Notes: generated by a model not told the origin, from the sequence alone. Counted from the stretch's first letter, positions 1 through 7,560 are shown. The stretch: DNA of 14,373 bases from an uncultured Ruminococcus sp. (GCA_947174625.1 CAMWJT010000012.1:1-14373); one strand, 5' to 3'. Numbers and translations: made by a program.

Positions 1-2864
1 GGGTGGATAATCCGATTCTGACGAATACGGACATGCTGAAAATCAAATATATGCAGATTCCCGGCATGAAAGCGGAAGTTATCCCGATGACGTATTATAA
101 AAATACGTCGCTGAAAAAAGCGATTAAGCATTTATTTATCCGGGCAGATAAGGCATACCGGGATGGCGCAAATTTCCTGATTCTGTCTGACAGGGATGTG
201 GATGAATATCATGTGCCGATTCCGTCATTGTTAGCCGTATCGGCATTACAACAGCATCTTGTCACGACCCGGAAAAGAACGGCAGTGGCATTGATTCTGG
301 AGACGGCAGAACCAAGAGAAGTGCATCATTTTGCGACATTACTTGGCTACGGCGCAAGTGCAATCAATCCGTATCTGGCACATGATACGATCCGGGAGCT
401 GACCGAATGCGGTGCTTTGGATAAAGATTATTATGCGGCAGAATCGGATTATGATGCTTGTATTCTGCATGGCATTGTCAAAATTGCATCCAAAATGGGT
501 ATTTCTACAATTCAGTCCTACCAGGGTTCTAAATTATTTGAAGCCATCGGTGTCAGCCGGGAAGTCATTGACGAGTATTTCACCGGGACTGTCAGCCGTG
601 TCGGCGGTATTACACTGGATGAGATCGGTGAACGAGTGGAAGCATTGCATTCTTCGGCATTTGATCCGTTAGAATTGGGTGTAGAAACGGAAGTTGCAAG
701 TGTCGGCGCACATAAAATGCGCAGTCATGCGGAAGAACATTTATATCGTCCGGAGACAATTCACTTGTTGCAGAAAGCAAGCCGGACGGGTGATTATGAA
801 GTTTATAAACAATATGCGGAAGCTGTCCATATCGAGGGCAGAAGCATGCAGTTAAGGGATATGCTGGAATTTGTATTCCCGGAGAACGGCGGTATTCCGA
901 TTGCGGAAGTCGAGCCGGTGGAGAGCATTTTCAAGCGTTTCAAGACCGGTGCAATGTCTTATGGGTCAATCTCTCAGGAAGCACATGAGACGTTAGCAAT
1001 TGCCATGAACCGGATCGGCGGTAAATCCAACAGCGGTGAGGGCGGTGAAAGTCCGGAACGCATTGCCACTGCCGGAACGGATCACGATTGCAGTTCAGCG
1101 ATTAAACAGGTCGCATCCGGGCGCTTCGGTGTCACATCAGAATATTTGGTCAGTGCACAGGAATTGCAGATCAAATGCGCACAGGGTGCGAAACCCGGCG
1201 AGGGCGGACATCTGCCAGCGGCAAAAGTCTATCCCTGGATTGCCAAAACAAGACATTCTACACCGGGTGTGGGACTGATCTCACCGCCGCCGCATCATGA
1301 TATTTATTCAATCGAAGATCTGGCACAGTTGATCTATGATCTGAAAATGGCGAATGTCAATGCAAGGATTTCCGTCAAACTGGTTTCAGAAGCAGGTGTC
1401 GGGACGGTTGCCGCAGGTGTTGCCAAAGCCGGTGCAGGTGTTGTCCTGATTTCCGGTTATGACGGCGGAACTGGTGCAGCGCCGGCTACTTCGATTCATC
1501 ATGCAGGCTTACCCTGGGAACTGGGTGTTGCTGAAACACACCAGACGTTATTGTTAAATCATTTAAGATCCCGTGTTGTTGTCGAGACGGACGGCAAATT
1601 AATGACGGGTCGTGATGTGTTAGTTGCGGCATTGTTGGGCGCAGAAGAATACGGCTTTGCAACAGCGCCCCTGGTGACAATGGGCTGTATGATGATGCGT
1701 GTATGTAATCTGGATACTTGTCCAGTGGGGATTGCGACACAGAATCCGGAATTAAGAAAGCGTTTCACAGGCAAGCCGGAATATGTAATTAACTTCCTGA
1801 CGTTCGTTGCACAGGAACTGCGGGAATATATGGCAAAATTAGGCATCCGGACAGTGGATGAATTAATCGGCAGGACGGATTTACTGCGTGTCCGGGAGTT
1901 TGCAGATTGCAGTAATAAGGCACATCTGATGGATCTGACGGCTTTGTTGCATAAAAAAGAGAATTTCCATTTTAAGCCGGAAGATGTGTATGATTTTCAT
2001 TTGGAAGATACGCTTGACGGACGGGTTCTGTTACAGAAACTGGATGTCCAGAAAAATGATTCTCAGAAAAAACAGTCCATTGAAGTCCATGTGACGAACA
2101 CGGACAGAACGTTCGGAACAATGTTCGGCTCGGCACTGACCAGAAAATTTGGTGATACACTTGCAGAAGATACCTATCATGTGAAATGTACCGGCAGCGG
2201 CGGACAGAGTTTCGGGTCGTTCATCCCCAAAGGTCTGACGCTGGAGCTGTGCGGTGACAGTAATGACTATTTCGGCAAGGGATTGTCCGGCGGTAATTTG
2301 ATTGTCTATCCACCGAAGAATGCACTGTTCAAAGCCGAAGATAATATTATTATCGGCAATGTGGCACTTTATGGTGCAACAAGCGGTAAAGTATTCATCA
2401 ATGGCATTGCCGGGGAGCGTTTCGCCGTCCGGAATTCCGGTGCATACGCTGTTGTGGAAGGTGTCGGCGATCACGGTTGCGAATACATGACCGGCGGTCG
2501 GGTTGTTGTGCTCGGCAGAACAGGAAAGAATTTTGCAGCTGGTATGAGCGGCGGTATTGCTTATGTTCTGGACGAAGACAGAGATTTATACATGCGTTTA
2601 AATAAAGAACTGGTGTCTTTGCAGGAAGTCACGGAAAAATATGACGTCCTGGAATTAAAACGCATGATTGAAGAACACGTTGCGGCAACCGGTTCTGAAA
2701 AGGGACAAAAAATTCTGGACGATTTCGCAGGGTATCTGCCGAAATTCAAGAGAATCATGCCGCATGACTACGCAAGAATGCGCCAGGCAATCTTAACGAT
2801 GGAAGAAAAGGGCATGCGTACAGAAGAAGCCGAAATTGAAGCTTTCTATCTGACAGTGAAATAA
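1..2864 (+). CDS. gltB: Glutamate synthase (GOGAT) large subunit, 5'-truncated by the window edge
   Basis: This is the C-terminal 954 or so codons of the large (alpha) subunit of glutamate synthase. The enzyme makes two glutamates from glutamine and 2-oxoglutarate in the cytoplasm. Full-length bacterial proteins are about 1,500 aa, so the N-terminal glutamine amidotransferase domain lies upstream. Numbering from the GTG at base 3 (an internal codon), residues 1-190 are the central domain, opening with NPILTNTDMLKIK. The FMN-binding synthase domain runs from about 250 to 640 and includes GAMSYGSIS (316-324). A CX5CX4C cluster at C562, C568 and C573, inside MMMRVCNLDTCPVG, is the expected 3Fe-4S ligand set. 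The glycine-rich GXGXG beta-helix domain covers about 694-880. The frame is intact to TAA 2862-2864. gltD follows after 36 bases, so the two are almost certainly co-transcribed. The promoter is outside the window. Identification is secure. Confidence 0.97.
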   Translation, partial: VDNPILTNTDMLKIKYMQIPGMKAEVIPMTYYKNTSLKKAIKHLFIRADKAYRDGANFLILSDRDVDEYHVPIPSLLAVSALQQHLVTTRKRTAVALILETAEPREVHHFATLLGYGASAINPYLAHDTIRELTECGALDKDYYAAESDYDACILHGIVKIASKMGISTIQSYQGSKLFEAIGVSREVIDEYFTGTVSRVGGITLDEIGERVEALHSSAFDPLELGVETEVASVGAHKMRSHAEEHLYRPETIHLLQKASRTGDYEVYKQYAEAVHIEGRSMQLRDMLEFVFPENGGIPIAEVEPVESIFKRFKTGAMSYGSISQEAHETLAIAMNRIGGKSNSGEGGESPERIATAGTDHDCSSAIKQVASGRFGVTSEYLVSAQELQIKCAQGAKPGEGGHLPAAKVYPWIAKTRHSTPGVGLISPPPHHDIYSIEDLAQLIYDLKMANVNARISVKLVSEAGVGTVAAGVAKAGAGVVLISGYDGGTGAAPATSIHHAGLPWELGVAETHQTLLLNHLRSRVVVETDGKLMTGRDVLVAALLGAEEYGFATAPLVTMGCMMMRVCNLDTCPVGIATQNPELRKRFTGKPEYVINFLTFVAQELREYMAKLGIRTVDELIGRTDLLRVREFADCSNKAHLMDLTALLHKKENFHFKPEDVYDFHLEDTLDGRVLLQKLDVQKNDSQKKQSIEVHVTNTDRTFGTMFGSALTRKFGDTLAEDTYHVKCTGSGGQSFGSFIPKGLTLELCGDSNDYFGKGLSGGNLIVYPPKNALFKAEDNIIIGNVALYGATSGKVFINGIAGERFAVRNSGAYAVVEGVGDHGCEYMTGGRVVVLGRTGKNFAAGMSGGIAYVLDEDRDLYMRLNKELVSLQEVTEKYDVLELKRMIEEHVAATGSEKGQKILDDFAGYLPKFKRIMPHDYARMRQAILTMEEKGMRTEEAEIEAFYLTVK

Positions 2865-2865
2865 T

Positions 2866-2885
2866 TTTAAAATTAAAATTTTAAA
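2866..2885. repeat. A/T-only perfect inverted repeat directly after the gltB stop
   Basis: Arms TTTAAAATT and AATTTTAAA (9 bp each) flank a 2-base loop. The repeat begins two bases after the TAA of gltB and ends just before the gltD ribosome binding site. There is no G or C and no T-run, so it is not a classical terminator. It resembles the stop-codon palindromes at 5971-5996, 7536-7560 and 9605-9625. Confidence 0.7.
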
Positions 2886-2900
2886 TCAGGAGTGATTAGT

Positions 2901-4361
2901 ATGGGAAAACCAACAGGTTTTTTGGAATATACACGCTGTCAGAACACGGATGTCCCGGCTCTGGAGCGTGTCCGGAATTATGAAGAGTTACACAAGCCGT
3001 TACAGCAGGAGAACCGGCAGAAACAGGCGGCAAGGTGCATGGACTGCGGTGTGCCGTTCTGTCAGTCGGATTACGGCTGTCCGTTGCATAATCTAATCCC
3101 GGAGTGGAATGATTTAATTTACAGGGGTGAATTGGATGCGGCGGCAAAACGATTGCTGATGACAAATAATTTCCCGGAGTTTACTTCGAGAGTCTGTCCG
3201 GCATTGTGTGAGTCCGCATGTATCTGTAATTTACATGATACACCGGTGACAACAAGAGATAATGAAAATTTTGTGATTGAACATGCTTATGCGTCCGGAT
3301 TCATGCAGGCAAAGCCTCCCGTGATGCGCAGTGAAAAGCATGTCGCTGTGATCGGTTCAGGACCGGCAGGACTGGCGGCGGCGGATCAGCTCAACAAGAG
3401 AGGGCATCATGTGACTGTGTTTGAGCGTTCCGACCGGCTCGGCGGACTGCTCATGTATGGCATCCCCAATATGAAACTGGATAAATCCGTGATTGACCGC
3501 CGGATAAAACTCATGCAGGAAGAGGGCATTGAATTCCGGACAAATTCTAATATCGGGAAGGGCAAGAGTGCCAATACGATCCTGAAAAAATTTGATGCGG
3601 TTGTCCTGGCTTGCGGTGCATCTCAGCCGAGAGATCTGAACATCCCCGGACGGGATTCCAAAGGTGTCTGCTTTGCGGTGGATTATCTGACGGCGGCAAC
3701 GAAAAGTTTATTGAATCAGCAAGACCCTGCCAATGCAGAGATCACGGCAAAGGACAAAAAAGTGATCATTGTCGGCGGTGGTGATACTGGCAATGACTGC
3801 ATTGCTACGGCAATCCGGCAGGGTGCTGTATCTGTAATGCAATTAGAAATGAATCCGAAATTGCCTGATACCAGGGCAGAGAATAATCCTTATCCGGAAT
3901 ATCCCCGGATCTGCAAGACGGATTACGGACAGGAAGAAGCAATTGCCGTGTTCGGATCAGATCCCCGGTTGTATGAGACGACGTTAAAAGAATGTTACAC
4001 AGATGAAAACGGCAATCTGACCAGTGTGCAGTTAGTCAGCGTTCATGCAGAGATCAACCCGGAGACAGGCAGACGGGAAATACATGAGGGTGAGACATGG
4101 ACAGTGGATGCGGATCTTGTGATTCTGGCAATCGGCTTCATGGGAGCGGAGTCTTACATAGCGGACGCATTCGGTGTCTCTCAGGATGCAAGGATGAATC
4201 TTGAGACGCTCCCAGGGACGCATGTGACGACAAATCCGAAGATTTTCACAGCCGGAGACATGCACACAGGACAATCCCTCGTTGTCCGTGCGATTGCTTC
4301 CGGACGTGCGGCGGCAAGGGAAGTAGATGCGTATCTGATGGGCTACACGAATCTTGCATAA
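2901..4361 (+). CDS. gltD: Glutamate synthase small subunit, NADPH/FAD iron-sulfur flavoprotein
   Basis: The small (beta) subunit of glutamate synthase passes electrons from NAD(P)H through FAD to the GltB iron-sulfur and FMN centres. The start is ATG 2901, giving 486 aa beginning MGKPTGFLEY, the usual GltD N-terminus. AGGAG at 2888-2892 lies 8 bases upstream. A GTG at 2892 overlaps this site and is rejected. Cysteines C46, C49, C54 and C60 (in CMDCGVPFC and GCPLHN) plus a second group in RVCPALCESAC are the expected 4Fe-4S ligands. The FAD Rossmann motif GSGPAG is at 152-157, the NADPH motif GGGDTG at 292-297, and the C-terminal FAD-contact segment AGDMHTGQSLVVRAI starts near 451. Length matches the family (about 470-490 aa). 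The gene is second in the gltBD operon and is followed by a strong terminator. Confidence 0.97.
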   Translation: MGKPTGFLEYTRCQNTDVPALERVRNYEELHKPLQQENRQKQAARCMDCGVPFCQSDYGCPLHNLIPEWNDLIYRGELDAAAKRLLMTNNFPEFTSRVCPALCESACICNLHDTPVTTRDNENFVIEHAYASGFMQAKPPVMRSEKHVAVIGSGPAGLAAADQLNKRGHHVTVFERSDRLGGLLMYGIPNMKLDKSVIDRRIKLMQEEGIEFRTNSNIGKGKSANTILKKFDAVVLACGASQPRDLNIPGRDSKGVCFAVDYLTAATKSLLNQQDPANAEITAKDKKVIIVGGGDTGNDCIATAIRQGAVSVMQLEMNPKLPDTRAENNPYPEYPRICKTDYGQEEAIAVFGSDPRLYETTLKECYTDENGNLTSVQLVSVHAEINPETGRREIHEGETWTVDADLVILAIGFMGAESYIADAFGVSQDARMNLETLPGTHVTTNPKIFTAGDMHTGQSLVVRAIASGRAAAREVDAYLMGYTNLA

Positions 4362-4373
4362 TATTAATTTTAC

Positions 4374-4409
4374 AAAAAAATAATTCCCGTTTCCGGGAAT
4401 TATTTTTTT
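4374..4409 (+). terminator. Intrinsic terminator of gltBD
   Basis: A perfect 16-bp stem pairs 4374-4389 with 4394-4409 around the loop TTTC. The GC core is CCCG/CGGG, and the descending arm ends in seven Ts, followed by a further T-rich stretch. The ascending arm starts with seven As, so it could also work on the minus strand. It sits 12 bases after the gltD stop. Confidence 0.93.
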
Positions 4410-4439
4410 AATTTTTTGATGATTTTTTACAAATTACAG

Positions 4440-4468
4440 TTGACTTTTCAGAAAAAATATGCTATAAT
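4440..4468 (+). promoter_or_regulatory. Near-consensus sigma-A promoter with no obvious gene
   Basis: TTGACT (4440-4445), a 17-base spacer and TATAAT (4463-4468), with an extended -10 TG at 4460-4461. This is as good as any promoter in the window, yet no ORF with a ribosome binding site follows. The transcript would start near 4475 and head toward the antisense strand of the tRNA gene. Confidence 0.8.
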
Positions 4469-4474
4469 ATCCAA

Positions 4475-4515
4475 TGACGGGCATTTAAGTGCCGGAAAGG
4501 AGTGAGTTTTTTTTT
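4475..4515 (+). other. Possible short RNA or gene remnant downstream of the orphan promoter
   Basis: After the promoter come a small hairpin (GGCAT 4480-4484 with GTGCC 4489-4493, loop TTAA), a strong Shine-Dalgarno-like AAAGGAG (4497-4503), and nine Ts (4507-4515). No start codon lies at a suitable distance from AAAGGAG. The first downstream ATG (4528) opens a frame that merely reads across the tRNA gene in antisense. The segment could be a roughly 40-nt RNA ended at the T-run, although the hairpin is 13 bases from the Ts. It could also be the promoter and leader of a lost gene. The function is unknown. Confidence 0.3.
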
Positions 4516-4549
4516 AATTAATATTCATGCAATGCGACCAGAATTTTGC

Positions 4550-4589
4550 AAAAAAAGTCCTGCAAGATCGTGAAATCAATCATGCAGGA
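4550..4589 (-). terminator. Intrinsic terminator of the tRNA-Arg gene
   Basis: On the minus strand TCCTGCA pairs with TGCAGGA (plus 4583-4589 and 4558-4564). A T-T mismatch follows, then an inner GATTG/CGATC stem, with loop ATTTCA. After one C comes a run of seven Ts (plus-strand As 4550-4556). It lies about 20 bases past the tRNA 3' end, as expected for a single-gene tRNA unit. Confidence 0.85.
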
Positions 4590-4609
4590 TGCTCATGCTC
4601 AAAAAATAG

Positions 4610-4683
4610 CGTTCCTGAGGTGATTCGAACACCCGACCTACCGCTTAGGAGGCGGTCGCTCTATCCAGCTGAGCTACAGAAAC
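4610..4683 (-). tRNA. tRNA-Arg, anticodon CCU
   Basis: A complete cloverleaf of 74 nt. The acceptor GTTTCTG pairs with CAGGAAC (one T-G pair). The D stem is GCTC/GAGC. The anticodon stem ACCGC/GCGGT holds the loop CTCCTAA, giving anticodon CCT, which reads AGG codons. The T arm carries TTCGAAT. The discriminator is G (base 4610) and the next bases are CTA, so the 3' CCA is not encoded and must be added after transcription. It has its own promoter and terminator. Although tRNA-Arg genes are common phage integration sites, no integrase or attachment duplication is visible. Confidence 0.95.
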
Positions 4684-4699
4684 AGAAAATAATAGTAAT

Positions 4700-4728
4700 A
4701 TTATAGCATAGTTTCCGTGAAATTGCAA
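4700..4728 (-). promoter_or_regulatory. Promoter of the tRNA-Arg gene
   Basis: Reading the minus strand: TTGCAA (plus 4723-4728), 17 bases, then TATAAT (plus 4700-4705) with an extended TG. The start of transcription would fall a few bases before the mature tRNA 5' end at 4683. Confidence 0.82.
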
Positions 4729-4783
4729 GTGTTTTTACCGTTTTGTAATATTTTTAGATTTCAGACATTTTTTAAGGCATTAT

Positions 4784-4811
4784 GCACAAAAAATAAGTAT
4801 GACTTTTGTGC
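4784..4811. repeat. 8-bp inverted repeat upstream of the lacI promoter
   Basis: GCACAAAA (4784-4791) and TTTTGTGC (4804-4811) are perfect inverted copies separated by 12 bases, so their centres are 20 bp (about two helical turns) apart. The element lies 37 bases upstream of the -35 box of the LacI-type gene. No T-run follows on either strand, so a terminator is unlikely. A regulator-binding site is possible but unproven. Confidence 0.4.
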
Positions 4812-4848
4812 GAAGTGTTTAAAAAAAGTGAAAGAATGGTTTTTTGCA

Positions 4849-4877
4849 TTGACATTCTGCGTCATTTGGTGTATATT
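4849..4877 (+). promoter_or_regulatory. Promoter of the LacI-family regulator gene
   Basis: TTGACA (4849-4854) is a perfect -35 box, followed by a 17-base spacer and TATATT (4872-4877). Transcription would start near 4884, leaving a leader of about 80 bases. That leader includes a small palindrome, GCGA-CAT-TCGC (4901-4911). Confidence 0.8.
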
Positions 4878-4962
4878 AATTACAGCAGGTAATCTTGACT
4901 GCGACATTCGCTTGATTCTTAATTCTTAACTTTTAAAGTCTCTTAAAGTGTAGGTGCAAATT

Positions 4963-5976
4963 GTGGTTTTAATGAAAGATATTGCAGAAGCCTGCGGCGT
5001 TTCTACGGCAACCGTCAGCAAGGCTCTGAATAACCGTGATGATGTCAATCCCGCTACCAAAGAACGTGTGCAGGAAGTCGCCAGACAACTCGGCTATCTG
5101 CCCAATGCCATGGCAAGGGCTCTGAAAACAAAGAAAACTTATAACATCGGCGTTCTGATGGTGGACAAGGCACAAAGCGGACTCAAACACCGTTACTTTG
5201 CATCAATCCTGGATAGCTTTAAAGTTTCGATGGAACGCAGCGGCTATGACCTGACTTTTATCAGCAACCAGGTCGGCGAACAGACTTGTTCTTACTACGA
5301 ACACTGCATGTACCGGAATGTTGACGGCGTTCTTGCCGCCTGTGTGGATTTCCACACACCCGAAGTGCAGGTACTGTTAAAAAGTAACCTCCCCGTTGTT
5401 TCGATTGATTATATGGCGGATCATAGTTATACGGTCGTATCAGACAACCAGGACGGCATGCGCCAGGCGCTTGCCTATGCGTTCAGCAGAGGTCACAGAG
5501 AGATTGCTTATATTTATGGTGAAGATGCCCAGGTAACGGAAATCCGAAAAAATGCTTTTCTGGATACTATGGCGGCTCATCATTGTGAAGTCAGAAATCA
5601 GTTTCTTCGTCAGGGAAAATATCTGCACACGGAGCTTGCCTATCAGCTCACGCAGGAACTCCTGACAAATTGCGAACACAGACCCACTTGTATTTTATAT
5701 CCGGATGACATCTGTGCCATTGCCGGTATGGCGGCAATTACAGATCAGCATCTTGAACCTGGAAAAGACATTTCCGTGATCGGATATGACGGCGACCCGA
5801 TTTTGCAGATGTTAAGACCGAGTCTGACCACCATTCAGCAGGATGTGGATACAATAGGGCAAAAAGCAGCGAAACTGATGCTGAAACTGCTCCGCAAAGA
5901 GCAGATCCTGCCGGAAGAACAGACAATTTCCTGTCCCAGTATTCTGCTTGCAGGCGAAACCGTTGCACAGTTATAA
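4963..5976 (+). CDS. LacI/GalR-family transcriptional regulator
   Basis: A sugar-responsive DNA-binding protein of 337 aa, the normal size for the family. Residues 4-50 are the helix-turn-helix and hinge region (KDIAEACGVSTATVSKALN), followed by GYLPNAMARAL. Residues 60-335 form the periplasmic-binding-protein-like effector domain, with family landmarks DGVLAAC, VVSDNQDG, DISVIGYDGDP and LTTIQQD. I chose GTG 4963 because AGGTG (4952-4956) lies 6 bases upstream and the resulting MVLMKDIAEAC is typical. GTG 4954 and ATG 4972 are alternatives. It lies immediately upstream of, and in the same direction as, the sugar-transporter genes, so it most likely represses them and is released or activated by the imported sugar. 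The ligand cannot be told from sequence. Its stop codon lies inside an A/T-only palindrome. Confidence 0.92.
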   Translation: MVLMKDIAEACGVSTATVSKALNNRDDVNPATKERVQEVARQLGYLPNAMARALKTKKTYNIGVLMVDKAQSGLKHRYFASILDSFKVSMERSGYDLTFISNQVGEQTCSYYEHCMYRNVDGVLAACVDFHTPEVQVLLKSNLPVVSIDYMADHSYTVVSDNQDGMRQALAYAFSRGHREIAYIYGEDAQVTEIRKNAFLDTMAAHHCEVRNQFLRQGKYLHTELAYQLTQELLTNCEHRPTCILYPDDICAIAGMAAITDQHLEPGKDISVIGYDGDPILQMLRPSLTTIQQDVDTIGQKAAKLMLKLLRKEQILPEEQTISCPSILLAGETVAQL

Positions 5977-5996
5977 ATAATATTTATTATTTATAA
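5971..5996. repeat. A/T-only perfect palindrome spanning the lacI stop codon
   Basis: Arms TTATAAATAATA and TATTATTTATAA (12 bp each, perfect) flank a TT centre and include the TAA at 5974-5976. There is no GC and no T-run. The right arm and the next base also make TATAAT (5992-5997). TATTAT (5985-5990) lies 16 bases after TTGCAC (5963-5968), so the promoter of the transporter operon could overlap this palindrome. That promoter assignment is weak. Confidence 0.75.
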
Positions 5997-6016
5997 TTAG
6001 GCACTCATCCCGTTGT

Positions 6017-6043
6017 TATGTTGTTTCATGAGAAAACAGCATA
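6017..6043. promoter_or_regulatory. Candidate operator (or leader hairpin) in front of the transporter genes
   Basis: Arms TATGTTGTTT (6017-6026) and AAACAGCATA (6034-6043) are inverted copies matching at 9 of 10 positions, with the exception a T-G pair in RNA. Spacer is CATGAGA. The element lies between lacI and the lipoprotein gene, 10 bases before its ribosome binding site, where a LacI-type repressor would be expected to bind. As RNA it would form a 10-bp hairpin. The sequence alone does not decide between these. Confidence 0.5.
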
Positions 6044-6069
6044 GATATATCTTAAGGAGGAAAATACCA

Positions 6070-7539
6070 ATGAGCAAATTAAAAAGAACACTGGCTTTGC
6101 TGGCTACTCTCGCAGTAACTTCTACAGCATTCGTAGCTTGCGGCGGCAAAAAAGAAGATTCTCCGGCACCGACACCGGCAGAAAACAACAACAGTGTAGC
6201 AGATGATGCAAATGCTGGCGATGCAGGTGATGCTGGTGATGCAGGTGATGCTGGCGACGCAGGTGATGCTGGCGACGCAGGTGATGCTGGTGATGCAGGC
6301 GATGCAGGCAATGACGCTCCGGCAGCAGGCGGCGAAATCTCTCTCCCTGACACAGACGATGTTCTGACAATCGTTTGCTGGACTGACACAGACCTGAACA
6401 ACATGTTTGATATTTACACACCGGTACAGGCTTCTGAAGTGAAGTATCAGCAGTGCGGCGGTAACGGTACAGAAGCATCCACACAGTATGCAAACTACCT
6501 CAACAGCGGCGACGACGTTGACCTGTTCGTTGCAGAAGCAGGCTGGATCCTGAACTATATCAATGATGACAGCATGTCTGCTCCTCTGGAACAGCTCGGC
6601 ATCTCTACAGCTGACTATGCAGACGCTTATCAGTACACAGTTGAGATCGGTACTGACAACAACGGCGTTCTGAAGGCAGCATCCTGGCAGGCAGCAGCCG
6701 GCGGCTGGGCTTACAATGCAGATCTGGCAGAACAGTATCTCGGCGTGACATCCGAAGATGACATGCAGGCAAAAGTTTCCAGCTGGGATAATTTCAAGGC
6801 AACTGCAGAAGAACTCAAGACCGCTTCTGACGGCGCAGTCACAATGACAGTTTCTCTCGGTGGTCTGTGGCAGGCATTTTCCACAGCACAGAATGCAGCA
6901 TGGGTTGACGGCACAACCATCAATACAGGCATTGCTTCTGACTTCGTTGCAATGGCAAAAGAATACGTTGACGGCGGTTATATTGATCCTTCTGTTAAAC
7001 AGTGGGGTACAGAATGGGAGAACTATGGTAAAGACGGAAAGACACTGGGTTACTTCTTCTCTACATGGTGTCTCGGTGAAGGCGCACAGCTCGATACCAA
7101 CTGCGGTACAGCAGGTAACTGGAGACTCATTCAGGGTCCGCAGGAATACTTCTGGGGCGGTTCCTGGCTCTGCGTATCCCCGAACTGCAACACAGCAACA
7201 GAGGCAGCAAACTTCATCAGAACATTCACATGCAATGCTGATACCATGGAAGAATATGCTCTGTACTCTGGTGACTTCGCAAACAACAAGGTTGCTATGA
7301 ACAAGATCATTTCTGATGGTTCTAACTCTAACCCGTCTCTCGGCGGTCAGGATCAGTTCGCAGTACTTGCTGGCGTTGCTGAGGGCATCAAGATGAGCGA
7401 TTCTATTTCCAAGTATGACCAGAACCTGAAAGATACACTGCTGAATACTCTGTTTGAAAACATCAGCGACGATGCTGACACAATTCTCCAGAAATTCACA
7501 GACCAGGCACTGGCTGACAACACAGACCTGAACGCATAA
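6070..7539 (+). CDS. Sugar ABC transporter solute-binding lipoprotein
   Basis: A 489-aa extracellular lipoprotein that would capture a sugar or oligosaccharide and hand it to the two permeases downstream. ATG 6070 is preceded by AAGGAGG (6054-6060), a near-perfect ribosome binding site. Residues 1-23 are a lipoprotein signal peptide (KLKRTLALLATLAVTSTAFVA) with the lipid-acceptor C24. Residues 25-90 are a low-complexity linker containing ten GDA triplets (50-79). The family 1 solute-binding domain fills about 95-489 and is rich in Trp and Tyr suited to sugar stacking (GGWAYN, WGTEWENYG, WGGSWLC). Leucine is mostly CTG/CTC, whereas gltBD uses TTA freely, which suggests high expression. The ligand is not identifiable. 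The gene is separated from the permeases by an unusual 115-base gap with two hairpins. Confidence 0.9.
   Translation: MSKLKRTLALLATLAVTSTAFVACGGKKEDSPAPTPAENNNSVADDANAGDAGDAGDAGDAGDAGDAGDAGDAGDAGDAGNDAPAAGGEISLPDTDDVLTIVCWTDTDLNNMFDIYTPVQASEVKYQQCGGNGTEASTQYANYLNSGDDVDLFVAEAGWILNYINDDSMSAPLEQLGISTADYADAYQYTVEIGTDNNGVLKAASWQAAAGGWAYNADLAEQYLGVTSEDDMQAKVSSWDNFKATAEELKTASDGAVTMTVSLGGLWQAFSTAQNAAWVDGTTINTGIASDFVAMAKEYVDGGYIDPSVKQWGTEWENYGKDGKTLGYFFSTWCLGEGAQLDTNCGTAGNWRLIQGPQEYFWGGSWLCVSPNCNTATEAANFIRTFTCNADTMEEYALYSGDFANNKVAMNKIISDGSNSNPSLGGQDQFAVLAGVAEGIKMSDSISKYDQNLKDTLLNTLFENISDDADTILQKFTDQALADNTDLNA
6217..6306 (+). repeat. In-frame 9-bp tandem repeat encoding (GDA)10
   Basis: Ten copies of GGY-GAY-GCN occupy 90 bases. 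Synonymous changes create a partly higher-order 18-bp unit (GGTGATGCTGGCGACGCA occurs twice in tandem). The repeat is translated as an acidic, flexible linker between the lipid anchor and the binding domain. The unit is a multiple of three, so copy-number change would alter linker length without breaking the frame. Confidence 0.95.
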
Positions 7540-7560
7540 TTTAATTTTAAATTAAATTAT
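7536..7560. repeat. A/T-only perfect palindrome spanning the lipoprotein-gene stop codon
   Basis: Arms ATAATTTAATTT (7536-7547) and AAATTAAATTAT (7549-7560) are perfect 12-bp inverted copies around a single T. The TAA stop is 7537-7539. There is no G or C and no T-run. Confidence 0.8.

Noticed and set aside
1..2864. A GltB homologue naturally lacking the amidotransferase domain
   Set aside because: The reading frame is open to the window edge and the visible start is mid-domain, so truncation by the window is the simplest explanation; the upstream part cannot be judged.
4610..4683. tRNA-Arg as an integration site of a mobile element
   Set aside because: No integrase and no duplicated tRNA 3' end is visible, and the neighbouring genes are ordinary chromosomal genes.
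4528..4705. Plus-strand ORF starting at ATG 4528 downstream of the orphan promoter
   Set aside because: It reads across the tRNA gene in antisense and lacks a ribosome binding site at a usable distance (AAAGGAG is about 24 bases away).
4717..4929. Plus-strand ORF of 70 codons between the tRNA and lacI
   Set aside because: It has no ribosome binding site, its start lies inside the tRNA promoter, and it spans the lacI promoter. The Cys/Phe-rich composition reflects A/T-rich non-coding sequence.
6013..6069. Earlier start for the lipoprotein gene at TTG 6013
   Set aside because: It would place the strong ribosome binding site inside the gene and add a non-signal N-terminus. ATG 6070 gives a textbook lipoprotein signal peptide.
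6217..6306. CRISPR-like tandem repeats
   Set aside because: The unit is 9 bp, there are no spacers, and it is translated in frame within a lipoprotein linker.
5997..6404. Minus-strand ORF with long PASPASP repeats
   Set aside because: It is the antisense reading of the (GDA)10 repeat in the lipoprotein gene; it has no plausible start signals or independent support.
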